NCBI GenBank assembly: GCA_035048485.1
Contig: CM068580.1
Coordinates: 60,128,983-60,192,982, forward strand
Reading direction: 5' to 3'
Length of the DNA: 64,000 nt
DNA from: Pteria penguin
Taxonomy: Eukaryota; Mollusca; Bivalvia; Pterioida; Pteriidae
Below, piece after piece: positions 43,701-56,900 of this stretch. Under the pieces are notes generated by a model. It made no database searches, had not been told where the DNA came from, and was given only the letters and a program-made list of their open reading frames with translations. A program made the position numbers and the translations under genes. Position 1 is the first letter of the stretch. The number at the start of each line of letters is the position of its first letter.

Positions 43701-44700
43701 GTAAAGACGGCCAAGACTATATTTATATCAGACGGCAGAGCAAATTGGAACCAAATACCGAAGAGTACGTTAATAACACATTTGTAAAAAGAGGATACGA
43801 TCACTGGCGCAGTTCCGTTGTGGTAAAATCGAAAATCGAGATTGGTAGATTTACCAGGCCAGCAGCTCGCTCAATAAAAGGATATGTGAACACTGTAATT
43901 CTAATGACACTGAAGACGATAACACTTCCTTCTATGTTGTGCTTTTTCAACGATGATCTTAGATGCCAACGTTTTAATAAGGCAGCGAAGCACAGCCAAT
44001 TCTTTTATGATCTTAAAATAGATCCAAATTTACTTATATTTTAGGAAACACCGATATTAATACATTTTTAGCCAGCATCATAAATAAAATGTTTAATAGG
44101 AAGAAATTTGCAAATGATTGATTTTCAATATACCAACAGATTATAATATAATTTTTACATAATGTTTTTACAGAATATTGAGTATCTCCGAGGCCTGTTT
44201 GGCTGGACTTCAATGTCAAATATTATGTATATGTATTGTGTTTTTGCATTTGTGACAGGAAGTGGTGCACAAAATCATAACGTATATATGTTCTAATATT
44301 TATTATAAAATATCTATCCTTTAAGGTTTTGTTTTTCACCAGCAGATGGTATTATGATTTATTGGACATTCACGACTGCTGATGAAGGATTTACACATTT
44401 TCAAAACGAATGAAATTTGTTTTAGCAATTTTATTTAAATATGTGATCTATTTACCCAATTATTTTCTTGCATGCATATAATTCTAATTCATACACATTG
44501 TGTGTAGAATGGCGTCATTTACATGAAGTTTATTGACTACATTGATTAAAGTGCTATAAGAATGTTCACAATTTTTCTATACAATGTGCACATTCACATA
44601 CACAAGTCGCTGACAAAAAATTACACTGACTCCGATCACAAGATATATACAATAATCCATAAACAGCTAGATGGATTTTTTTCAGTCGTTAATCTTCGTA
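40705..44700. other. Gene-free region
   Basis: No exon with convincing splice sites and a recognisable product was found. The longest open frame (43745-44044) has no recognised motif and no promoter or splice context. No SINE or tandem array was recognised. Two TGACGTCA palindromes (44706-44713 and 44774-44781) lie at or just beyond the right edge, close to the retroelement. Confidence 0.4.
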
Positions 44701-44899
44701 ATATGTGACGTCAGAATTTGTACAAATGCTACTTTTCCTTGGGTTTTAATTATGACGTTAATGTTTGCATTGTGACGTCACAGGAAAATGACGTTAAAAG
44801 TTGTACAACAAGTTGTACAGGAAACCTTATTTTACCCGGGTGTTCCCGTAAAATCGGGCAAATGGATATTTTTAGATATCTCTCAGAGACATTCTCTCA

Positions 44900-47336
44900 A
44901 TGAAAATTAGAATTATAGAAAAAATATATCACCCCACAAACAATGCCAATTTGAGCACTCCCTTTCGTCGGAAAAGAGAAGAATACTGGATAAGACGTCT
45001 CGGCACTGCTTCGCCCTATGGATGCAATGACAATATTAGTAGTATTGGTAACCTCACTAGTCCTGCGTGTCAATCAGTTAACGTACTCGGTTTATTCAAC
45101 AAAAGCCAGAGGAGGCATCGAAGTCATGGTACACGCAAATACAACAAACCTGAAATACATAATATTTCCTTTGATGCTCTTTTGCCATTTATAAATAAAC
45201 CTTTGGGCCTTCATCACATTCGTACAAAACTTTATTCTATTTCACTGAGAAAATTACACGAGTTGTACGTATCGTCCAGACACCGTATATTTACTGATAT
45301 AAGCTCTGCAGAGTATAGACTAGATGGCATTATTATGGACATATCGACCGCTAGACTTTTTCGTCCCGTCAAGTCAGATATTTCTATGGAAAAATCTAAT
45401 CGCCCTTTCATCAAAATTAAATTTGCAAATAAAGGCATTGATTATTTAAATTTTGGCCAAATTTTAAATCATAAGTCTGTTTTAGAGAAAATACCTCCAT
45501 ATTTCAAAAACAAAGATCCGCCATGTATTTCCTATAGCTACACGCCATCAGTTGCATCTAAAATTTATAATTACAAAGGGTTTCTACAGTGTCTTGATCT
45601 TAGCAACTCTGCATGCCATCCTCAATCGTGTGCATGTTCCTCATCTAATTTTGTATATTCTCCTTGTGGCCATGTCGTTACTGGTGATCTCGATATTGTT
45701 AAAACACTAAATTAAGAGAACTTTTACTTAAAGGTCCAAAATACAGAGAACCCAGATCATTCACATGGAGCCAAAATTTTGAGAATATTATGAACTGCTG
45801 CGAGGAATATGCCACACGATGGGCAAAAAGAGAGGAAGTACAGATCGACACTCTTTCGGAATGGATAAAATCTTTTGCAGTACTGCTAAGATCAAAACTT
45901 AAAAAATTACAATGTTCTGTAAACACCAGATTCGAAACTATTTTTAAAGATCCTGATGTTGTCAGAGAACTTACCTTCCTCCAAGAACATTATATCATTA
46001 CACCAGCAGATAAAGCATCCAATAATTATACATTTACTTGTAAGAAATATTACTTTGACAGCCTAGTGAAAGAATTAGGATTAAATTCAGCTCCAGGAAA
46101 TCCTACTTATACTCTCACGAACTTTTCGGTTTCGGAAGTACTCGAGAATCATAAATCTGTCCTCAATACGTTTGGTATTGACTCAAATAAATTAAATTTA
46201 GAACTTCCATATTTGTACTGCATTCCAAAAATGCACAAAAATCCTTACAAACAACGCTTTATCGCTGGTTCCGCGAAGTGTTCCACAAAATCTGTATCGA
46301 TGCTACTCACAAAAATATTATCAGAAATTAAATCTGGCCTTTATAGATATTGCAAAACAGTATATTCCAGAGGTGGAATTAATCAAATGTGGATCCTTAA
46401 AAATTCAAAAGAGTTGTTAGAAAATCTAAAATCAAAAAGTTTTACTAAAATTCACTCTATCAAGTCTTTTGACTTTTCGACTCTTTACACAACGATCCCT
46501 CATCAGAAATTAAAAGACAGATTAGCGGAAATTATTCAAAATGCATTTACTAGTAAAAACGGAAGCCGCAAATTCAAATATATAGTAATAGGCCACGATA
46601 AAACTTACTTTGTTAGGGAAAATTCTGATTCCAAAAATAAATACACTGAAACAGCTGTCATCCAGATGTTGAACTTTCTTATCGATAACATTTTTGTGGT
46701 GTTTGGAGGTAAGGTTTTTCAACAAATTGTCGGCATTCCAATGGGCACTAACTGTGCTCCGCTTCTGGCTGATATATTCCTTTACTCATACGAAGCTGAA
46801 TTCATTCAGTCTTTGCTTTCGCAAGGAAAAAAAAAACAATTGGCTCTTGGCTTCAATTTTACTTACAGATATATAGATGACTTGCTTTCAATTAATAATC
46901 ATTCATACGCGGATTACCTTAGCATCATCTATCCAAGTGAACTTGAGGTCAAAGAAACCACAGAAAGTAGTAATTCTACTTCGTATTTAGATATTATGTT
47001 GTCTTTCGACATTAATGGTCAATTGAACACCTCACTCTATGACAAACGTGACGATTTCAATTTCGCTATCACAAACTTTCCTTTCATAAGTAGCAACATT
47101 CCATCATCGCCCGCATACGGCGTATTCATATCTCAGTTAATACGTTATTCCAGAGCATGTTCAAATTACAGTGACTTTGTTCTGAGGGCTAGGCGACTTT
47201 CAGTTAAGCTGCTCAACCAGGGTTATATATGTGCTAGACTAGAACGTCACTGAGGAAATTCTATGGTCGTTACGAGACTCTTATTACTCCATATGATATC
47301 TCGTTATCCAGACTTTTAAATGATATTCTGGACTGA
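44900..47336 (+). pseudogene. Retroelement polyprotein with reverse transcriptase, frameshifted
   Basis: The body is split into frames 44900-45715 and 45790-47253, then a further frame to the stop at 47334-47336. The first part carries the endonuclease tail and a conserved linker (TPSVASKIYNYKGFL, SPCGHVVTGDLDIV). The second is the RT: PADKASNN, IPKMHKNPYKQRFIAGS, SFDFSTLYTT (about 226-235), GIPMGTNCAPLLADIF (315-330) and the catalytic YIDD (361-364), then SYLDIMLSF and SNIPSSPAYGVFISQLIRYS. Homologous sequence continues across each break in another frame, so single-base losses near 45710 and 47247 are the simplest explanation. The RT itself keeps its catalytic aspartates and is otherwise intact, so decay is recent or mild. 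A related earlier frame ending at 44903 suggests the coding region once began further upstream. Confidence 0.82.
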
Positions 47337-47455
47337 GACCGATTCCGATCATTTTACACAGATTTGACACCTTCTATACTAGAAGATTACCTACTTCGAC
47401 TTCTCCATATATAAATACATATGGAATTTACACGATCTAACTCTTTCTACTGGGT

Positions 47456-47539
47456 ATATGTGACGGGTGTTGCTAGCAAGCAGGAGATGCTCACTCTCCC
47501 CGGGCACCTGATCTCACTCCATCACAGGGGTTCACATAT
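47456..47539 (+). repeat. 3' hairpin module of the Penelope-like element, copy 1
   Basis: The stem ATATGTGA (47456-47463) pairs with TCACATAT (47532-47539). The loop contains GGAGATGCTCACTCTCCCCG, then GGCACCTGATCTCAC, then CAGGGGT. Similar loops occur at 61275-61315 and 63375-63446. Confidence 0.7.
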
Positions 47540-47545
47540 GCTCTT

Positions 47546-47926
47546 CAAGTAGACATATTTTGTTATTTCCATTTGTTTTTCATTTTCACTGATTTTGTAT
47601 GTCCTCTGGTTTTATGATTTTTGGACTTGTGCTTTGGATTTATCCATCATCTTTACATACTGAAGTAGAAGAAGCAGTGATTTTTATGAATTTTATAATA
47701 ATTCAGTTAGGATTTTGAGAAAATCTGTATTCTTTTTAACTGAAATAAACATAGTAAATATGAAATGATAAAATGATTCTTCAAATATGTGCTTCAAAAT
47801 TAAGATATATATATTTATTACTACATAAGGTTTTCATTATATTGATAAAAAGAATTAACCCCTATTTAAGAGGGTTAAAAAAGGTTATTCATTATATCGT
47901 TTGATTTAGATTTAATTACATTTCAG
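47546..47926. other. Between the retroelement and the first recognised exon of the modular gene
   Basis: AT-rich, no feature recognised. The missing start exon of the downstream gene could be here or upstream of the retroelement, which would then lie in its first intron. Confidence 0.35.
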
Positions 47927-50900
47927 ATTTCACAAGGATTCTGGTTTTCCTTTTGTCTTTACCTTTTGCATATCAACCCCTGTATATGCTTTATTGATAC
48001 GTGTAGTCAACAAACGTCAATATCCCCGTTATCTACCCATTCCGCTGCAAACCCATCTGGTGGAACGAAACTCCCAAATCTTCCAAAGCAGTTTAAAACT
48101 AACTTAGAAATCAACATAATAAACAAAAACTTGACCGTTGATGCAGTAGAATATTTTGACTATTACGAAAATTTTGTTCGATTGGACACTATGCAGGGAG
48201 GACTTCCGGGAACTGCACTCTATGACTTTAGCGAAAACGAGGCTATCTATATATCACGTGAGTTATTTTTAACAAATTTATGAATTATTTTAAAACTAAA
48301 TATTCTCTACCTTATGCGTACATTGTCCTTACATGGCTTTTGGCCTCTCAAATTGGTAACTAAAGATCTACCTATATTTTGAATTTTCGACTGGGCATCA
48401 TTGAAGAGACATTGATTGTTAAGATGGTCAAATGTTGCACACAATTCACTTTGGTATATACATATGTTTTTGTTATTGACGAAGAATTGTGTATATGTGT
48501 GTGTGTGTCTGTGTGTGTGTAGCAACGCCGTGATTTATGATTTTCAACTGGTTGTATCAAACGGATTACATTGTATCTTACAAAGAGAAGACATTAGGGA
48601 ATTTAAAACGCAGTGGTATTCTGTATCACAATTGCCTTCACTTCTTCTTTCTGGCCGACATGTGAAGTTAAATAATACGATATCAGTAATTTATACCAAT
48701 TGATTGTAAATTATATGTTATATAAAGTCTAATTCTCATTATTTTCTTGGGTTGCTTTTAAGTTGGAGTATGCCAAGTTTATAACCTTACCTCTCGACCA
48801 GAGATACTTGCGTTGTATGGAGATCAGACACTGAATGGTGTACCACATGTCATGGACAGTAACTACGTCCTCAAATTTGGCAGCAAATATGGAGAGGTAT
48901 GACGTTTTTCACTCAGTATTGTCAGTGTATAAATGCATTTAATGTTTTATTGTAAGATCATATACAATAAAAGAAACTCACCGTGATCCTTATGGAGGGT
49001 AGTAGGAATAACAGAAATTTATCAATGTGTTTTTTCACTTTAGAATTAAATGTTGTAAAAAGATACAAAGAAATAATTTGTTAATTTTTTCTCGTTAAAA
49101 CATTGTCTCAAATAAATCCTCTGTGAGATCCCCTCGAGAGTAGAATCACGAGAAATACAAGCAATTTACAATATTTAGGTTTTTCATTGGAAATTACATG
49201 TTGTCGTCTGAGATATATGATAAAAATTTATTTTCATATACTATTCAATTCGTCTTGCGATTGCGTAGCTTTCAGATATTTACTTAGGTCAGTATATGTT
49301 TGGTGGGGGAAGAATTGTCACCTTTTTTTTTTCTAAATTCCGCCCTGTTCTATCGCCGTGATTTCCATTGTAATCCATTGGGAAAATCTGTATCAAAAGT
49401 ACAATTCTGTTCTATCTTTGTATCCCACGATATTTTTTATCTTCTCAAGATGGACATAGAACATTATGGTTTTACTCACATCTATAAGATAATTTAGAAA
49501 AATGTTTTATCTACAAAACTTCAAATTTAAAGAAACCTGATTATAAGTTTTGATAGATAAGCATTCACATTAACTCCTTGTATTTTATCAATATATATTT
49601 CTTATCTTAGAAAGCCTGTTGAAGCGAATAACTGTTTCCCAAATTTCAAACACGATTTTCTCGAAATTTAAAATTTGGCAGTAAAAAAGTATGGTTCTTA
49701 GGTGACGATGTATTTAACCTTTCATTATATAGATACTGCTTATGTCTGAACTTAAGTTTCCAATAATAGATGTTGGGTTGTAGTTTTGAAATGCACCTTT
49801 ATTCTCAGACATACTTGGGCCCAGACGTCATACGAGGTATCAACGTAGAGCATTGGCAAGCTTGTGTCTATTGGCCCCAGTTTCAGCGCAGTTATATAGT
49901 CGATTATTTCTTCTCAGGTAATAAGTTTGTATTTAATTATAAAATGATAATTATTCTTGCATCAGTATAATATCAATAATGCAATAGTTAGAATTTAAAG
50001 TACTAACAAAATGTCATAGCCGAACAATATTCATGATATATTCCAAGGCAAACAACATTAAACAAGAAGTTTTTTAACTCTGTCGGACACGATACTTAAA
50101 TGATACTTGAACATGCATATCAGCACAAAGTACACTATATATTGCCTGATTTTCAGCGCCTGGTGGATGGAATACACCGTCAGGGTTTGTTAGTGTACCA
50201 GTAAGAGCAGAAGCTCGTGGATCAGGTCTACACCACATTTATGATTACTACTCATTTAATCCAGGTCTAGAGAACGCCAATATGTTTGAGGTGAGGTAGT
50301 TTGTGTCACAATGCCAGGAGTTTAACATTTTTCTGAGTGAAACATATACAATCTATATAGGGTTCAGAATAACGAAGTATGAAATAAAACGTAGTATGGT
50401 TGGGTTGATATTTGGAATATAGGACAACTCTTTACGAGGAAGTTTCAATTTTTGTTTTAAACAAAATGTCGAATTTCTCCTGGCACATAAAATTGATTCA
50501 AAATTACATTAGATAAAAGATATTGACCCCCAATAAGTGTGAAAACCATTGTTCATATACCGATTCTCTTTAAAAGGAAGAGTTTGGAAGTTGATGAAGA
50601 GTTGGTAGGATGAGGCTTTTATTCGACATAGGTCATCTACTTGTTACAGATACTCGCATATTTTACTACCTTTCATTCATATGATCACTGTGGACACATT
50701 TTTTTTTCTAGGGGTTTATTATTTTTAGGTATGCCCATTTGGTGACCTTATTTTCACGGTAAGTGGGAATGAAGGTTCAATAAATCGGTTAACCACACCA
50801 ATGAGTCAGATGACTTGGGTGATATACGTTTTGTCGAACGTGTATGTGATTTCCTGTATGTATTTTAAGTTGATTTCCTATTGCTTTAGTTTGAGATTTT

Positions 50901-53900
50901 CACGGTGTTGAGTCAGTTTTATTATTTCCTGTAATGAATACGCTGATCCATATTTCAATCAAGTAATTAACATTTTATGCATGTGACGTCATAGTCAAAT
51001 ATCGGGCTTGTCCGACCTTAAACAACGTCATTACAAGAGGGTCGATACCACGGCTTGTGGTAATCACATACCCGTTTTCAGTGCTTCTGTACTAACCGGA
51101 AATATATACTTCTACTCCACTATGAAAACAGTTTTTTAAATTATTCTTAAATAAAGGAGTATCTGCCCCATGCACAGGTCTTTGCTAAGATTGGTTCTTT
51201 TGGCTCTTACATTTAAGTGAATTTTGTAATTGGTCTGCTCATCAAATGATCATACTTTTGATTTTACACAGTTTTAGCCTTGATCACCACTGAAGACACA
51301 AGTTGTTGTGATATTTATTCTAGTTGTTTCATATACAATTTTCATTAGATCAGTGTATATTTCAGACTCCCCCTGGAGTGATATGTAAAGGCAGAAGAAA
51401 CACAAGAAACCTACCAAGACTGCCAACACAATTTTACTATCGCCAAGAAATCATTTATCCTGTTCCGGGCATAGTCACTCCTATAGATGTAAGTGTAAAA
51501 TTTGCAGCAATGGCTGTTGACGGTACATGACTCATGTTTGCCATTTTCAGCATGGCTTAAGTGCATAGTCATATCAAACACCTGTTTGCTATTCTAATTA
51601 TGGACGTATTGAGTCTTTTCGTTAAACAGGGTTATTTCCCATTTGAGACGATATCTAGCGTAAAACAATTAACATCAATTTCCCATGAAAACGTCATTTG
51701 CAGACTATCATTTCCCTGAGTTTTAGATTAGTTTCCATAGGATTTGATGACGTCATAAGTGTTTTACGTCAGATACCGTCCCAAATGGGAAGTAATTCTG
51801 TATTACGAAAAGACCGAATATCTGAGTATAATTAATTGATTTTTTATAGATATGGTATGATGAAATGGCTCACTTAGTCCGTGTAGACTACAGACCATTG
51901 GTACCAGGTCAGCCAACATTTACCACAAATTCTCTCACAGAGATCCATGACTTTAATGCAGGTATTATGATTTATTGTTCATACAGTATAGAGTTATATT
52001 ACTTCCTATATATAGCAGCGAATGCATGAATATGGAACGTATATAACGATGTCAGAAATATATAATGCTAGAATATTATTTACAGACTAGAGGAATGAAA
52101 ACGAAAATTACATGTAATACCATTGTGACATGTATATGTATGCATTATGGTGAAAATTCATGGATAATAGAAACCAGAGGCAAAACCAGGTGCCTTGGGA
52201 AAAATCTAAGATAAGATGCAACATGAAAGTTAAGCAGAGATGGAAACTCACTTGCTGGATGTGTATGCCTAGACAAGCAAAAAACCTTTTTATTGTATCA
52301 ACAATATTTGTGTCTATTGTGCAAAAACTGGAATCTTACGGTCGCAACTTAAGTGCAGCCTAGAACAAAACAAGCGTAGCTTTTTAAAAAGCTTATGTTG
52401 CAATCGGAATAGCATTAAATCTTCAAGCTGTTGATCACAAAGCCAAATGGCTTTATGTAAATAGGAATTACATGTACTTGTTTTTGAAACTATCTTTTTA
52501 TGCGCAGTTGTGAATTTTCCCGCTAAAAGTTCTAAAGCCATGCCTCATTTTCTCCTTATTAGGAAAGTAGCCGCGCCTTTTTTTTTTCCTTTTTGGGAAA
52601 GTCTCTCGGATGTTATCATTAATATTCGGAAATAAGTTGGTTTTTGTAGTGAACAAATCGTTTTTTTTTAATTGTGATCATTTTATAAGATTTATTTCTT
52701 AAACTCTCAATATTTACAGCAGAATTATATGCTAATATTGTTTCTTAGCACTAGATTAGTACCCAACATGCTACGCTAATGGAGTTTGCACATGCGCTCT
52801 CAAAGCGATTTCACTATCTTAATATACAATAGGCCGAGGCCGATTGCGATTATTCAAATTAGATTTCACGTACAGGAATTTCCAGTTAATCTAGTCTGCC
52901 ACGAACTTGTTTGGGCTTTCAAAACTATTGACAACTGGGAAAAACAATTAAATCGTAGAAAATGTTTTAGGAGTAAAAACAGGAATATAACACTAATGTA
53001 AGAAGTATACGGACAGTAATAAAATAACTGTCTGTGTCTATTTTAGGTGTGCGATACATTAAGGACAATAATCTAGGTAACTGCACTCTACTTCCTTTAC
53101 TGAATACATCTTACGGCGCATCGGAAAATGCAGCTGTGATGAAGTACAATGGGTCTTACAGTCTTCATATGAAAAATCCGCTTGAGATATTCACACTGAA
53201 TAATAACTATACATATGTTGGAAAAGTAAGTCAAACTATAGTGTATGGGTTTTGGATTTTAGAATTCTAATAGCATTATATATTGAACTGATGCCTGTCA
53301 TGTATCGCGTTAGAAACAATCATCTTTGGATCTGTATGAATTTGGGGATTTTTTTGTTTTTTTTTTTATCTAACTTTGGATATAAATACTGCAATGTTTA
53401 ATTTTGACTTTCTAAAAAGTGTCGATGAATTCAAACTATAAATGTTTCTGATTTTGTTTTCTTTCTTTAACTACACTGTTACCGTTTTGCACCGTTAATT
53501 CTGCATTTAATTACAAATATTTAATGAAGCTGGCGTGGCCTAGTGGTATCGCGTCGGACTCCTTATCGGGAGGCCGGGGTTCGAGTCCCGCTCTGGTCAT
53601 GCCGGTGTCATGTCTTTCGGATGAGACAGTAAAAACCGAGGCCCCGTGTCGTGGTATGCATGGCACGTTAAAGATCCCTCACTGCTTCGGGTGGGTCCGT
53701 TTCAAAGGTCAAAATTTGTATGCCCCGCATCAGGCAGATGCCGTCACCATATACGTGAAACATTCGTGGTGTGACGTAAAACAAAAATCAATCAATCAAT
53801 CAATCAAATATTTAATGAATTTAGTAAACTACAAGTTGAAATGAACTAATTATTCTTTTTTTAAAGATACATGTTTGCATTTCAGCGTCCTTGTCGAGGT

Positions 53901-56900
53901 CTGACCTGCTTTGTATATTCTGCTCTTGTCAATAATTATCAGGTAGAAGGAAGCGGAAATAATAATAATGCTACGATAGAATTTTTTTTCATGAGTGTAA
54001 GTAGAATTTAAATTTTATAGATACACAATCCATGTGTATTATTTAATTCATATAATGACAGAATTTCTTTATTTTTTTAAACTGAATTTAGAAATGATTG
54101 TATATGTTATTACAGACGTTGTTGGATTTATTCTATGTTAATTAAGTTGATATTGGTACATATGGTCGAAATGTTATTATCACCACTGGGACAGTATCGC
54201 TGCTATTTGACTGTTAACCGAGGTAATCACAAGACCCGGTTTCAATGCTACGGTATTCACATGAAGTATATATTTTATGATTCATTAAAAATTATGATAA
54301 GTATTTAAAAGTAATGGATATATCCCTCCTGCATGGTTCTGTCTTTAGATGGCTTAAAGACTCCCTATTTTGGTTGATTTAGAAATGAATTTGATTTGAA
54401 AATGCGGCATTGAACATCACTGAAGAGAGAGATTTGGTGGAACTGCTCGTTTGTTGCAGTAATTCATTGAGATATATGTTACAGTATCATTATCGTTATG
54501 CGTTTTGAGTTTCATGGATGTGTGATATATTTTTATAAATATCACGATTTAGATCATTGTTTGGATTGTTAAAATAAGGATATTTGTAGATAAATCAAAA
54601 TCAAAACATTGGATGTCGAATATCGTAGCATTTCTCCTTTTGTATTGAAAAATGAGGAAAAAAGCTACTAGATTTATCGTATACAATGTTGACCCATTAT
54701 TTGCTGAAATATAAACACAAACTATTTACATGTATATTAAATATTACTTATTTATTTAATAAGTTATCTATTAAGAATAAGTTAAAAAGTAAAATAAAGA
54801 GCAGTCGTTTTATATGAATATTCATAATGCAAAAATATAAATAATCTGGAGAACCTGGAAGCACCAGAGCGGGAATAATGTGACGTGGGGTATGCAAAAT
54901 CTGGACATATTGTAAACATTGTGGCTGTTTTCATCTTAGAGTGATTGTTTTAATTTTAAGTAAAATCTTTTCAATTCCACTTTAATCGTGATACAGTTTT
55001 GATGTACTATGATAGCATGAATATATTTAAGTAGATATCAAGTTTCTGCAATAAGGTTCTGGTTAAACGAATTTTTTTCAGGATGAATTTCAGAATTATC
55101 CAAATGATGGCAACTCTGGAACTCGCTTAGTACCGGTCAAAATGACAGTTGATATACCAGAGGTATGTAGAAAGAAGTATTTAATGATGTTAGATTTTCA
55201 TACGCCTGTCTTCTGATGGGACGTATTATGATACGGCGTTGTCCGCCTGGCATCAGCCTGTTATAGTTTGTCTGGATTATACCTTTTTACTGTTTGCATC
55301 GAATTGAAAATTTCACAGAATTGTTGCTCAGAACTCAAGAGTGTGTCATGAACTTGATTGAAGATCATATCTGCAAAGTCAAAGTCACAATGCATATAAT
55401 GTATAAATATGTGTTCGGACCGTAACTTTTTACCTTTTGTATAGATTTTGATAATATTTCACAGAATTGTTGCAAAGGACCCGAAGTATGTCATGACCTC
55501 ATACCAAACTCATATCTGTAAGGTTAATGTGACAGTGCATATAACAGTTAAAAGTCTGTCCGGGCCATAGTTATTTACTCCTTGCATGGATAGGAATATT
55601 TCACAGAATTTTACCCAGGAACCAAGGTTGGGTCAAGGTCAAGATCACAATGTATAAGATGGGTAATTCTTTGACCCGGCCATAGCGTTTTACCCCTTGT
55701 ACGGTTTTAAAAATTGTTGGTCAGGACCCCAGGGATGTGTCATGTCTGCTAGACCAAGGTCACAATGCGTATAGTGAATAAATTTTGGCCGAGGCATAAC
55801 TTTGTACCTTGCATGAATTTGAATAATATTTTACGAAATTGTTGCCAACGACTAAAGGATGTGTCGTCATCTGACTCAAGGTCATATCTTTAAGGTCAAA
55901 ATGTGTTTGATTGGTAAGTTTTTGTCCGAGCTAAAAATTTTTTTTATCCCTTGCAAGAATATAAATAATATTTCACTGAAGTTTTACCCAGTACTCAATG
56001 TTGGGTCAAGGTCAGGATCCTAATGCAAGTGATGAATAGTTCTTTGTGTGGGCTATAACTTTTTACCCCTTTCATAACTTTAAATATTTCACAGAATTGT
56101 TCCTCAGGACCATCATGTGTGTCATAATGATATCGGTAAGTTCAAGGTCACACATATAATGGGTAAACTTTATCTGGGCCATATCTTTTACCCCTTACAT
56201 GCATATGACCAAGGTCATATTTATGAGGTAAAGGTCACGGTACTTATGTATGTCCGGTCTTGACTTTGTCCTGTTCTCATTGATTTGTTCACAGAATTGC
56301 TGTCCAGGTATCAAAAGTGTGTCAAGAATTTGAACCAAGGTTAGATTTCATGATTACCATTATCTTACAAGAGCTTTTCTTCTTTAATGAAAATGAGTAG
56401 AAAAATGGGGGGTGGGGGTTAAATTTTGAACCCCTAAATGAGAGGACGGTAAGAATAATTTTCTCAATTTAATCAATTAACTAAGAGACGGGAGTATTAT
56501 TCAAAGTTAGGCGTTGCTTTTGTTGTAGGTATCATATTTTTTTTTAACCTTTATTGGTACTAAAATTACTAAGTCTCATTGCTTGAATTTCATTGTAAGT
56601 AAGGACAAATTATGATACTGTAATCTAATCTTGTAGATAAATCTCTTATAATTACATTAGTGTTTAAGTGAATATGTTTTGTAAGTTATATCACACAACA
56701 ACAAACAAATATATGCGTATTATAATCTGATGAATGTACTTTGAAGCATACATTTATCCACATGTCCATACGTCTGTCTGTAGGTTTCTCTATGATCATT
56801 CTAGGAAAAAGGTTGCTTCTCGTTGTCAAGTTGGTTCAAATGTATACAGTAACATCAAGTTAGTTTAAGTGTATATACCTCTCTGATATTCTTCATCATG

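Larger units (their letters stand above)
44718..47545 (+). mobile_element. Penelope-like retroelement, probably Naiad-like, decayed
   Basis: The element reads, in order, a remnant of a GIY-YIG-like endonuclease end (EEYWIRRLGTASPYGCND), a linker domain, a reverse transcriptase, and a 3' region ending in a hairpin (47456-47539). An endonuclease placed before the RT is the permuted order described for Naiad/Chlamys Penelope-like elements; the assignment rests on memory of that family. At least three frame breaks are seen (near 44900, 45710 and 47247). The exact 5' end is unknown and no target duplication was found. Confidence 0.72.

Noticed and set aside
43745..44044. 99-residue open frame as a possible gene
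   Set aside because: No recognised motif, no promoter or splice context, and length expected by chance in 64 kb.
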